A DNA stretch of 6,234 bases. It comes from Bacteroidota bacterium (GTDB lineage Bacteria > Bacteroidota > Rhodothermia > Rhodothermales > UBA10348). How positions within the stretch are numbered: the stretch's first letter is position 1; each line of letters opens with the position of its first letter. Under the pieces are notes generated by a model, which saw only the letters and a program-made list of their open reading frames with translations, searched no databases and was not told where the DNA came from. Where the stretch lies: NCBI GenBank assembly GCA_022571135.1, contig JACZYK010000105.1, positions 1 to 6,234 of the forward strand. Reading direction: 5' to 3'. Both the position numbers and the translations under genes were made by a program. Below, one piece after another: positions 1 to 6,049 of the stretch.

Positions 1-2
1 GC

Positions 3-599
3 CGAATCGTCACGGACCGTTTCTCTGTCGGAGTGACGGTCAAGTTTATCCAGCAACGCATCTGGCATTCATCGTCGAGCGGATTCGCCATCGATCTGGG
101 CACGCAATTTCGAACAGATTTCTTTGGCGGTCTCACGATTGGGGCCGCCCTATTTAACTTCGGATCCGAGATGAGGATGAGCGGGAGGGATCTTCGTACG
201 TTCGTCGATCCGGACCCGCGTCAACTTGGAAACAACAGTCGGATACCTGCCAATTACGAACTGGATGGATTTGATCTCCCGTTGAATTTCCAGTTCGGAG
301 TTACGAGCCGACTATTGAATACACGAATGCACCAGCTTACCGTGAGCGTCGACGCCTTGCACCCCAGCTCCAACAATGAGAGCGTCAATGTAGGGATGGA
401 GTATGGTTTCCAGAGCCGCGTTTTCATCCGGGCCGGTTACCAGTCGCTCTTTTTGGAGGATAATGTAGGAGGATTATCGGGAGGACTCGGTATCCATCAG
501 ACTCTATTCACTGGATCGACGGCCAAGCTGGACTACGCATACCGCACGGCCGGACGACTCGGTGGCATTCACATCGTCGGCCTGGCCGTGACGTTTTAA
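3..599 (+). CDS. PorV/PorQ-family outer-membrane protein, 3' end only
   Basis: The gene enters from the left edge; 198 residues are visible in the open frame, with no start codon needed inside the window. The stop is TAA at 597-599. The sequence carries patterns I associate with the PorV/PorQ (UPF0164) family: TDRFSVGVTVKFI at the left edge, IDLGTQF, LFNFGSEMRMSGRDL, a DLPLNFQFGV strand, DALHPSSNNESVNVGMEY, FIRAGYQSLF and a final LDYAYRTAGRLGGIH...F. Alternating amphipathic strands and the terminal phenylalanine fit a C-terminal outer-membrane beta-barrel. Family members sit in the outer membrane; PorV is a shuttle in type IX secretion, but many paralogues have no known role. It lies 71 bases upstream of the sugar-binding lipoprotein gene and may belong to the same locus, perhaps with an outer-membrane receptor further left. 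Exact function is not known. Confidence 0.85.
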   Translation, partial: RIVTDRFSVGVTVKFIQQRIWHSSSSGFAIDLGTQFRTDFFGGLTIGAALFNFGSEMRMSGRDLRTFVDPDPRQLGNNSRIPANYELDGFDLPLNFQFGVTSRLLNTRMHQLTVSVDALHPSSNNESVNVGMEYGFQSRVFIRAGYQSLFLEDNVGGLSGGLGIHQTLFTGSTAKLDYAYRTAGRLGGIHIVGLAVTF

Positions 600-670
600 C
601 TGGGGAATCCGAGCAGAAACAACTCCCCATCTGGCGGTTGGATGAATCTATCTGTGCATCTGATTACGGC

Positions 671-1984
671 ATGAACAAAACTGCAAGACTGATCCTCTTC
701 GCTCTCGCGTGGGTCTTGGTTGTGACCGGGTGTGGTCGTACCGAAACTGCTTCGGATGCTGATGGTGCGCCGGTCCGACTGACCTACTGGTCTTCTCAGA
801 ACCCGCAGGAGAGGGAGCTCGCCATGCGGCTGGTCGACGAATGGAATGCACTGAATCCGGGCGTACAGGTAACCGTCCAACCACTGCCGGCGGGGCAATC
901 GAGTGAGGAAGTGCTCCTCGCCGCTATCGTCGCCGGAACGACTCCTGACGTCTGTTCCAACATCTGGCCGGGAATCGTCACTGATTTCATCCGGGCCGAC
1001 GGCGTTCTGGCCCTCGATGTCTTTCCGGACTTCGATTCGCTCATGCAGAGCCGGGTACCGGATTACCTCCTGGAGCGCTTTCGCGTGGACGATGGACATG
1101 TGTACCAGCTGCCGTGGAAATCGAATCCCATCATGATGCAGTACAACGTGCTCATTTTCCGAGAGGCCGGATTCGAAGAGCCGCCACGCACCTACGGTGA
1201 ATTTCTTGCGGCAGCCGAAAAGATTTCAGTGGATCTGGACGGAGACGGACAACTCGATCGGTGGATTGGATATCGGAACATTCATCCGATCTGGCACGAA
1301 CGACTCTTTGATTACTATTCTTTCTATATCGCGGCCTCAGGCGGGAAGACGCTTTACGAGCAGAATGAGCTTCGCATCGACACGACGGTCTCGAATCAGG
1401 TGCTGGAATTCTTCGGTAGTCTGTACGGGCAGGGCTTCTTCCCTAAAACCAAATTCCAGGGCAACGCATTTGTTAGCAAACAGATCGCGACCGAGTTCGT
1501 CGGCCCCTGGAACATCGCATGGCTGGAAGAAAATGCACCGGCAGATCTTGAATACGCGTACGCTCCTCTTCCGGTACCGGACGATTATCAGGGCACGTCA
1601 TACACGTATGGCGACTACAAGAACATCGCAATTTTCTCCAGCACAGAGCACCCGAACGACGCCTGGCAGTTCGCTAAGTTTCTGGTTTCCGAGTCCGCCG
1701 ACCTCCAACTCCTTGAACTCGCAACTCAGATCCCCATCCGAAAAGGTCTCTTGACCAGCCCGCAATTCAGCTCCTTCTTTTCCGATCACCCGAAGCTCGT
1801 CCCCTTTGCCGAGCAGGTTCTGAATACGCGCGGAGTCGAGGGCGTGCGTTCTTTCCCCGAGATACTGGATGCCATTGCCCAGCAGTTCGAAGCGGCCGCC
1901 GTCTATGGAATTCGTTCGCCCGGCGAAGCTACTCGTCTTGCGATCCAACGAATCGGTGTTATTGAAGCGTGGAATAGTGAATAA
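671..1984 (+). CDS. Extracellular solute-binding lipoprotein, sugar ABC transporter (family 1)
   Basis: This 437-residue protein is the periplasmic, membrane-anchored substrate receptor of a CUT1-type carbohydrate importer. ATG 671 is chosen because it gives a compact lipoprotein signal: MNKTAR, a hydrophobic stretch, then lipobox VTGC with Cys21. The frame is open up to a TTG at 638, but that would add 11 polar residues ahead of the signal. No good Shine-Dalgarno sequence precedes it. The mature part begins VRLTYWSSQNPQERE, a typical first strand and helix of SBP_bac_1 proteins, followed by LVDEWNALNPGVQV, AGTTPDV and LPWKSNPIMMQYN in the expected order. Residues 188-196 (DLDGDGQLD) form an EF-hand-like calcium loop, seen in some sugar-binding proteins. 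TEFVGPWNIAWL and HPNDAWQFAKFL match the second lobe. The two permeases follow directly. Ligand specificity cannot be read from sequence; the neighbouring GH130 gene hints at a beta-mannosyl oligosaccharide. Confidence 0.93.
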   Translation: MNKTARLILFALAWVLVVTGCGRTETASDADGAPVRLTYWSSQNPQERELAMRLVDEWNALNPGVQVTVQPLPAGQSSEEVLLAAIVAGTTPDVCSNIWPGIVTDFIRADGVLALDVFPDFDSLMQSRVPDYLLERFRVDDGHVYQLPWKSNPIMMQYNVLIFREAGFEEPPRTYGEFLAAAEKISVDLDGDGQLDRWIGYRNIHPIWHERLFDYYSFYIAASGGKTLYEQNELRIDTTVSNQVLEFFGSLYGQGFFPKTKFQGNAFVSKQIATEFVGPWNIAWLEENAPADLEYAYAPLPVPDDYQGTSYTYGDYKNIAIFSSTEHPNDAWQFAKFLVSESADLQLLELATQIPIRKGLLTSPQFSSFFSDHPKLVPFAEQVLNTRGVEGVRSFPEILDAIAQQFEAAAVYGIRSPGEATRLAIQRIGVIEAWNSE

Positions 1985-2055
1985 CCCTGATACTTTGCGC
2001 CATCTTCCGATACCCTCTCAATACATTAACCGGATTTCGATTCCGGCCCGCCTGA

Positions 2056-3015
2056 ATGTCCGAGCCTGTTGGTCATAGACCTCAAACCCGCCGGGAAAAG
2101 AGCATATCTGCCTTGAAGCGGGCGCTCGGTACGTCCGGTGGTTCGCGACGCGCAGTATCCGACCCGGGTCGAATGGGGTATGTCTTTTCGGCGCCGTATT
2201 TTTTTCACCTTGCACTCTTTTTCGGCTATCCACTTCTCTTTGCGCTGATACTGGTCTTCCACCGATGGGACATCGTCACGCCCATGGAGTTCATCGGACT
2301 ACGGAATATTTCCAGGCTCTTGCAGGACGATCTCTTCTTCAGGGCAATCCGAAATACGGGGTTTTTTCTCGTCATCCACATTCCGCTTCAGATCATCGTC
2401 GCCCTGTTCTTCGCTGAACTGCTGAACGCCAAGCTGAAAGGCCGAAGCTTCTTTCGTACGGTCTATTTTCTACCGGTTGTCGTCTCGGGCGTCGTCGTGG
2501 CGATCCTGTTTCAGCAGCTGTTTGCTTTCGAGACGGGCTACATCAACGGTGTGATTTCGGCTCTCGGAGGCGATCGCGTACCGTGGCTTGTTTCCCCGGC
2601 ATGGGCCATGCCGTCCATAGCCCTGATGGCGACATGGAAAAACGTCGGATTCTACGTCATTCTCTTTCTCACAGGTCTACAGAACATCCCTGACTCCATG
2701 TATGAGGTGGCCTATCTCGAAGGCGCCACGACGTGGCAGCGATGGACACAGGTTACGCTCCCGCTATTGAATCCGATGCTGGTCACAGTCGTCGTGCTGT
2801 CAACGATTGGAGGGTTTTCGCTTTTCATCGAGCCTTATCTGCTCACTGGAGGCGGTCCCCTCTCCAGCACCCTGTCCGCTCTTCTGTACATCTACAACCA
2901 GGCCTTCTACTTCAATCACATGGGCTACGCGGCGGCGCTCGGCATCTTTTTCGCGCTTATCATATTTGTCGTGGTCTTGCTTCAGCGGCGGTTCGTCGAG
3001 GAGGATATATACTGA
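2056..3015 (+). CDS. Sugar ABC transporter permease, MalF/UgpA type
   Basis: This 319-residue inner-membrane protein is one half of the sugar-import channel. About six membrane segments are visible near residues 45-68, 101-122, 134-156, 186-206, 239-262 and 290-310, after a basic cytoplasmic N-terminus of about 40 residues. The cytoplasmic EAA loop, which docks on the ATPase, is at residues 217-240: EVAYLEGA, then LPLLNP. The usual EAA is EVA here and the usual Asp-Gly is Glu-Gly, which is tolerated in the MalF-type subunit. RTVYFLPVVVSGVVVAILF and LLTGGGPLSSTL are also family hallmarks. ATG 2056 is the first good start; it has no recognisable Shine-Dalgarno sequence and lies 71 bases after the binding-protein stop. 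The second permease starts 7 bases after this stop, so the two are almost certainly cotranscribed and form a heterodimer. Confidence 0.94.
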   Translation: MSEPVGHRPQTRREKSISALKRALGTSGGSRRAVSDPGRMGYVFSAPYFFHLALFFGYPLLFALILVFHRWDIVTPMEFIGLRNISRLLQDDLFFRAIRNTGFFLVIHIPLQIIVALFFAELLNAKLKGRSFFRTVYFLPVVVSGVVVAILFQQLFAFETGYINGVISALGGDRVPWLVSPAWAMPSIALMATWKNVGFYVILFLTGLQNIPDSMYEVAYLEGATTWQRWTQVTLPLLNPMLVTVVVLSTIGGFSLFIEPYLLTGGGPLSSTLSALLYIYNQAFYFNHMGYAAALGIFFALIIFVVVLLQRRFVEEDIY

Positions 3016-3022
3016 ATCGCTC

Positions 3023-3832
3023 ATGAAGAAGCCTTTCGCATATATCGCCCTGGTAGGAGGCGCTCTGGTCTTTGCCTATCCGTTTGTCTGGATGATGCTC
3101 GCCACGTTCAAGCCTGAGATGGAAATCGGTCGTCTGGCGCTTCTTCCTTCGGAGTGGACGCTGGAGAGTTACCGACTTGTGTTCGAATCCATTCCCATCG
3201 GCCGGTCATTTCTCAACAGCCTCGTCGTGGTCCTCATCGTAACCAGCTCGGCGCTTCTTTTTGGATCGATGGCCGGGTATGCATTTACAAAAATCAATTT
3301 CAGAGGAAGAGACGCCGGATACAACATTATTCTGTTCACCATGATGGTTCCTTTCATGGTATTGCTCATTCCGCTCTATACCTTGATCGTAAAATTTGGC
3401 TGGACCGACTCACTCGTAGGGCTGATCGTGCCGTTTATGATGAACGCGACGGCTGTATTGATCCTTCGACAGAGTTTTCTGACCATCCCGACCGACCTCA
3501 TCGAGGCCGCGCGTATCGACGGATGCAGTGAATGGCGCATTCTCTTCACGATCGTCTGGCCGTTATCGATTCCGGCACTCACCACCGCCGGGATCATCGT
3601 TTTCATAGGCAACTGGAACGAGGTCCTCTGGCCGATTATGGTCGTCAGAAACGAGGACTGGATGACGATGCCACAGATGGTCGCACTTTTTTCCGTGGGG
3701 GGAGGAGCACAGTCCAAACTTGGTCCACAACTCGCTGCCGCGTTTATGCTTGGCCTGCCGATTATCATCGCGTTCCTGCTATTCCAGAGACATTTCATAT
3801 CCAGTCTCGCGACTTCGGGACTGAAAGGATAA
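3023..3832 (+). CDS. Sugar ABC transporter permease, MalG/UgpE type
   Basis: This 269-residue inner-membrane protein is the second channel subunit. It opens with MKKPFAYIALVGGALVFAYP and FVWMMLATFKP, the standard start of MalG-type permeases, so ATG 3023 is preferred although the frame stays open further upstream inside the previous gene. The EAA loop is a near-perfect consensus at residues 161-184: EAARIDGCSEW, then WPLSIP. Membrane segments lie near residues 5-27, 65-88, 103-123, 130-149, 185-206 and 236-255. GNWNEVLWPIMVV matches the conserved segment after the EAA loop. The nearest purine-rich ribosome-binding-like stretch (GAGGAGGA, 2998-3005) is 17 bases from the ATG, farther than usual, so translational coupling to the first permease is likely. 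The lipoprotein gene follows after only 6 bases. Confidence 0.95.
   Translation: MKKPFAYIALVGGALVFAYPFVWMMLATFKPEMEIGRLALLPSEWTLESYRLVFESIPIGRSFLNSLVVVLIVTSSALLFGSMAGYAFTKINFRGRDAGYNIILFTMMVPFMVLLIPLYTLIVKFGWTDSLVGLIVPFMMNATAVLILRQSFLTIPTDLIEAARIDGCSEWRILFTIVWPLSIPALTTAGIIVFIGNWNEVLWPIMVVRNEDWMTMPQMVALFSVGGGAQSKLGPQLAAAFMLGLPIIIAFLLFQRHFISSLATSGLKG
3824..3829 (+). promoter_or_regulatory. Possible ribosome binding site for the lipoprotein at ATG 3839
   Basis: AAAGGA overlaps the last codons of the second permease and lies 9 bases before ATG 3839 (6 before an adjacent GTG 3836). This supports the longer start of the following lipoprotein, in competition with the site at 3873-3877. Confidence 0.4.
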
Positions 3833-3838
3833 TCCGTG

Positions 3839-5293
3839 ATGATCTCGTCTGAGCCCATACATACCGGCTGTTGGAGGAATGAGCGGATGCTCGTCGTCCT
3901 CATTTGCAGCATTTTGTCCGTCTCTGGATGCGATAGCACAGAAGACCATGCAGAAGATTCCCCAGGAATGTCGTTTCCGCTGTTCAATCTGGCCCATCTC
4001 GACTACCTGGGCGAAGAGATTCAGCGAGGCGACTCCACCCTTCGCATCGTTCATATTTACTCGGAAGCTCCGGACTACAACTGGGTCGGTGACGACGATG
4101 AAGGAATCGCCTGTGTAGACGATGCCGCCCGGGCCGCAGTCGTTTACCTTCGACACTTCGAACTTTCGAACGACCAGAATTCCCGTGAGAAGGCGACCGA
4201 GCTGTTGCGGTTCATCATGTACATGCAGCGCCGCGACGGCCTCTTTTACAACTTCGTCTGGAACAACCAGCTCGAGATCAACCGGACGCACCAGAACAGC
4301 CGCGCCGAGCCGTTCGGCTGGTGGGCTTCACGAGCGGTATGGGCGCTTGGAATGGGAGCGCGGGTACTCAATGAGGTAGATCCGCCGTTTGCCAGACTGG
4401 CCGAAGAACGCATCCAGCGTACCTACCCGCACCTGGGCTCCATGCTCGAAAAATACGGTCAGTATTCGCACATACAGGGTCGAGCGGTTCCGAGATGGCT
4501 GGTCATGGAGTCGGCCTCAGATGCGACGAGTGAGCTTCTGCTCGGTTTGATCGCCCTCAATCGGGCGTTTCCGGATACTGTACTGGATCACATGATCACC
4601 CGGTTTGCCGAGGGAAACGCAACCATGCAGTATGGATCGATGAATGAGTTCCCGTACGGCTCGCACGCCTCATGGCCCGGAATCTGGCATGGTTGGGGAA
4701 ACTCCCAGACCCAGGCACTGGCCCCTCTGGCGGCGAGCGCCGTTCATGAAGCCGATCATTTCTATCCGAGACTTCTGGTTCTAGGATGGCTGCATTCGCT
4801 ACGGCTAGACGATCCGGACCACGAACGAGAATTCGAGCAGATCGCCTATGCTGTTCGGGCCGTGGCGGTCGGACTCGTTCGATTATTCGAGGCCACAGCA
4901 GACGTCCGGTACGCAGAGATGGCCGGACTTGCTGCTAGCTGGTTTACCGGCAACAACGTTGCCGGATTTCCCATGTATGACCCGGAAACCGGCCGAGGCT
5001 TCGACGGCATCATCAGTGCGACCTCGGTAAATCGGAATGCGGGCGCCGAATCCACTATTGAATCGCTTTTTTCCATTCTGGAGGTGGAGCGCATCCCGGC
5101 GGCTCGAAGATGGCTCGGCGCCGTCGGTGATGATCCGGTCTACACGACTAGAAAAGGGGACGAGATCATTTACCGGATTTTTTCGAACACGACCGACAGC
5201 GCCGCTCATAGAATCGCCCTAATCATGAATCTCACCGACGAGAGTCTCACGATTATCGAGAATGACGAACTCGATCGGTTCCTGGCGAACTGA
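3839..5293 (+). CDS. Lipoprotein with predicted alpha/alpha-barrel (six-hairpin glycosidase-like) fold, function unknown
   Basis: The 484-residue protein has a lipoprotein signal: arginine-containing CWRNER, hydrophobic MLVVLICSILSVSG, lipobox VSGC with Cys31. ATG 3839 is chosen because it keeps the basic n-region; ATG 3887 has a better Shine-Dalgarno site but leaves no positive charge and puts the cysteine at residue 15. The mature part is mostly amphipathic helices with conserved-looking turns: an acidic cluster at 85-88 (DDDE), GIACVDDAARA at 89-99, MQRRDGLFYNFV near 129-140, PFGWWASRAVWALGMG near 158-173, HASWPGIWHGWGNSQTQALA near 276-295, and NRNAGAESTIESL near 398-410. This layout suggests an (alpha/alpha)6 toroid as in six-hairpin glycosidases. 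The DD-x-ARA motif recalls GY-x-x-DDNARAL in helical domains attached to some glycosyltransferases. I cannot name a catalysed reaction. It sits between a sugar importer and GH130, so a role on the same oligosaccharide at the membrane is inferred. Confidence 0.85.
   Translation: MISSEPIHTGCWRNERMLVVLICSILSVSGCDSTEDHAEDSPGMSFPLFNLAHLDYLGEEIQRGDSTLRIVHIYSEAPDYNWVGDDDEGIACVDDAARAAVVYLRHFELSNDQNSREKATELLRFIMYMQRRDGLFYNFVWNNQLEINRTHQNSRAEPFGWWASRAVWALGMGARVLNEVDPPFARLAEERIQRTYPHLGSMLEKYGQYSHIQGRAVPRWLVMESASDATSELLLGLIALNRAFPDTVLDHMITRFAEGNATMQYGSMNEFPYGSHASWPGIWHGWGNSQTQALAPLAASAVHEADHFYPRLLVLGWLHSLRLDDPDHEREFEQIAYAVRAVAVGLVRLFEATADVRYAEMAGLAASWFTGNNVAGFPMYDPETGRGFDGIISATSVNRNAGAESTIESLFSILEVERIPAARRWLGAVGDDPVYTTRKGDEIIYRIFSNTTDSAAHRIALIMNLTDESLTIIENDELDRFLAN
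3873..3877 (+). promoter_or_regulatory. Shine-Dalgarno-like GGAGG ahead of alternative start ATG 3887
   Basis: GGAGG stands 9 bases before an in-frame ATG at 3887, the best-placed ribosome binding site in the window. Using it would give a 468-residue lipoprotein precursor starting MLVVLICSIL, with no basic residue before the hydrophobic core. The site may be used, or may be coincidental sequence inside a longer N-terminus. Confidence 0.4.
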
Positions 5294-5314
5294 ACCCCCA
5301 GGGTCAAACAACGA

Positions 5315-6049
5315 ATGAAGACGCCACTTTTTAATAGATCGCCCCGGCCCATCCTCGAGCCGAATGATCGACTCCCGTGGGCGACGGGTGCCACGTTTAA
5401 TCCCGGCGTATGGTACGACGCGGATACGGTTCACATGCTGTTTCGAGCGATTCCGAAAGGATATGCGCCTATTTCAGGTTCCTCAACCGGTTCGTCAGAT
5501 CCAGTCCCCGGATACGAGAATTACATCTCGTATATCGGGTATGCCACAGGTTCGGACGGCGTCAATTTCACGGTAAGAGAGGAGCCGCTCATCCGGCCGG
5601 ATATGGATTTCGATCGCTTCGGCGCAGAAGATCCGAGGATTTCCAAAATCGATGACATCTATCTGATCACCTATACCGCCCTGTGCAGCCCGGCCTTCAC
5701 TGTTCCCTTGGGTGAAAGGATCGCCCTGGCTACTACATCCGAATTCAAAACCGTCGAAAAGCACGGTGTCATCGGACCGCCGGTCCCGGATAAGGACGCC
5801 GTAATATTCCCTCGCCGAATCGGCGGTCGGATCGCGATGCTACACAGAATCTCTCCCGACATTCAGATCGTCTATTTCGACGACCTGGAGGATCTTTTCA
5901 ATCCGTCCGGATCAATGTGGCGTTCTCATCTCGAATTCCTCGACGAGCACGTTCTGATGCGTCCTCAAGCGGAATGGGAGGCCAAAAAGGTAAGAGGATC
6001 ATGCCCAAAGGAGGCTGCGATAGGAGCGTTTTCCCCTTTTTCCCAGTAG
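5315..6049 (+). CDS. GH130-family glycoside phosphorylase/hydrolase, truncated at its 3' end
   Basis: Residues 1-226 match the glycoside hydrolase family 130 five-bladed beta-propeller: RPILEP (11-16), ATFNPGVWYD with HMLFRA (26-45), YIGYATGSDGVNF (73-85), FGAEDPRI (102-109) holding the family's conserved catalytic Asp106, LITYTA (117-122), KDAVIFP (160-166), MLHR (175-178) and WEAKKV (221-226). The family then expects a glycine-rich turn and a GWL-x-x-YHG blade, followed by the last blade with YYGAAD. None is present; instead 18 unrelated residues lead to TAG at 6047-6049, and those bases are antisense to a UbiD-like gene. The real gene should be about 300-350 codons. GH130 members phosphorolyse or hydrolyse beta-mannosides, usually in the cytoplasm; no signal peptide is visible here. 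The start follows the lipoprotein stop by 21 bases, so it belongs to the same operon. As drawn, the product would be an incomplete propeller and probably inactive. Confidence 0.85.
   Translation: MKTPLFNRSPRPILEPNDRLPWATGATFNPGVWYDADTVHMLFRAIPKGYAPISGSSTGSSDPVPGYENYISYIGYATGSDGVNFTVREEPLIRPDMDFDRFGAEDPRISKIDDIYLITYTALCSPAFTVPLGERIALATTSEFKTVEKHGVIGPPVPDKDAVIFPRRIGGRIAMLHRISPDIQIVYFDDLEDLFNPSGSMWRSHLEFLDEHVLMRPQAEWEAKKVRGSCPKEAAIGAFSPFSQ

Noticed and set aside
601..629. Inverted repeat TGGGGA...TCCCCA after the PorV/PorQ stop, possible terminator
   Set aside because: The stem is only 6 pairs with a 17-base loop and no following T run; not convincing as a terminator or operator.
649..656. TATCTGTG resembling the Bacteroidota -7 element TAnnTTTG ahead of the binding-protein gene
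   Set aside because: It has one mismatch, and the only TTG nearby (638-640) is spaced far too closely to serve as the -33 element.
596..1099. 167-codon open frame on the minus strand opposite the sugar-binding protein
   Set aside because: It is antisense to a well-supported gene, has no recognisable motifs and is rich in Arg, Ser and Asp as expected for a shadow frame.
2030..2046. Small hairpin CCGGA...TCCGG just before the first permease start
   Set aside because: The stem has only 5 pairs around a 7-base loop and is within chance expectation; no regulator binding pattern recognised.
3376..3987. 203-codon minus-strand open frame opposite the second permease and lipoprotein start
   Set aside because: It spans two real genes on the other strand, shows no family pattern, and its composition is that of reverse-complemented membrane-protein codons.
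3779..4291. 170-codon minus-strand open frame opposite the lipoprotein gene
   Set aside because: It overlaps the strongly patterned helical lipoprotein along most of its length and has no own motif or ribosome binding site.
5993..6049. Last 18 codons of the GH130 frame taken as a natural C-terminus
   Set aside because: They share nothing with the family and are antisense to conserved UbiD codons, so they are a read-through past the joint.
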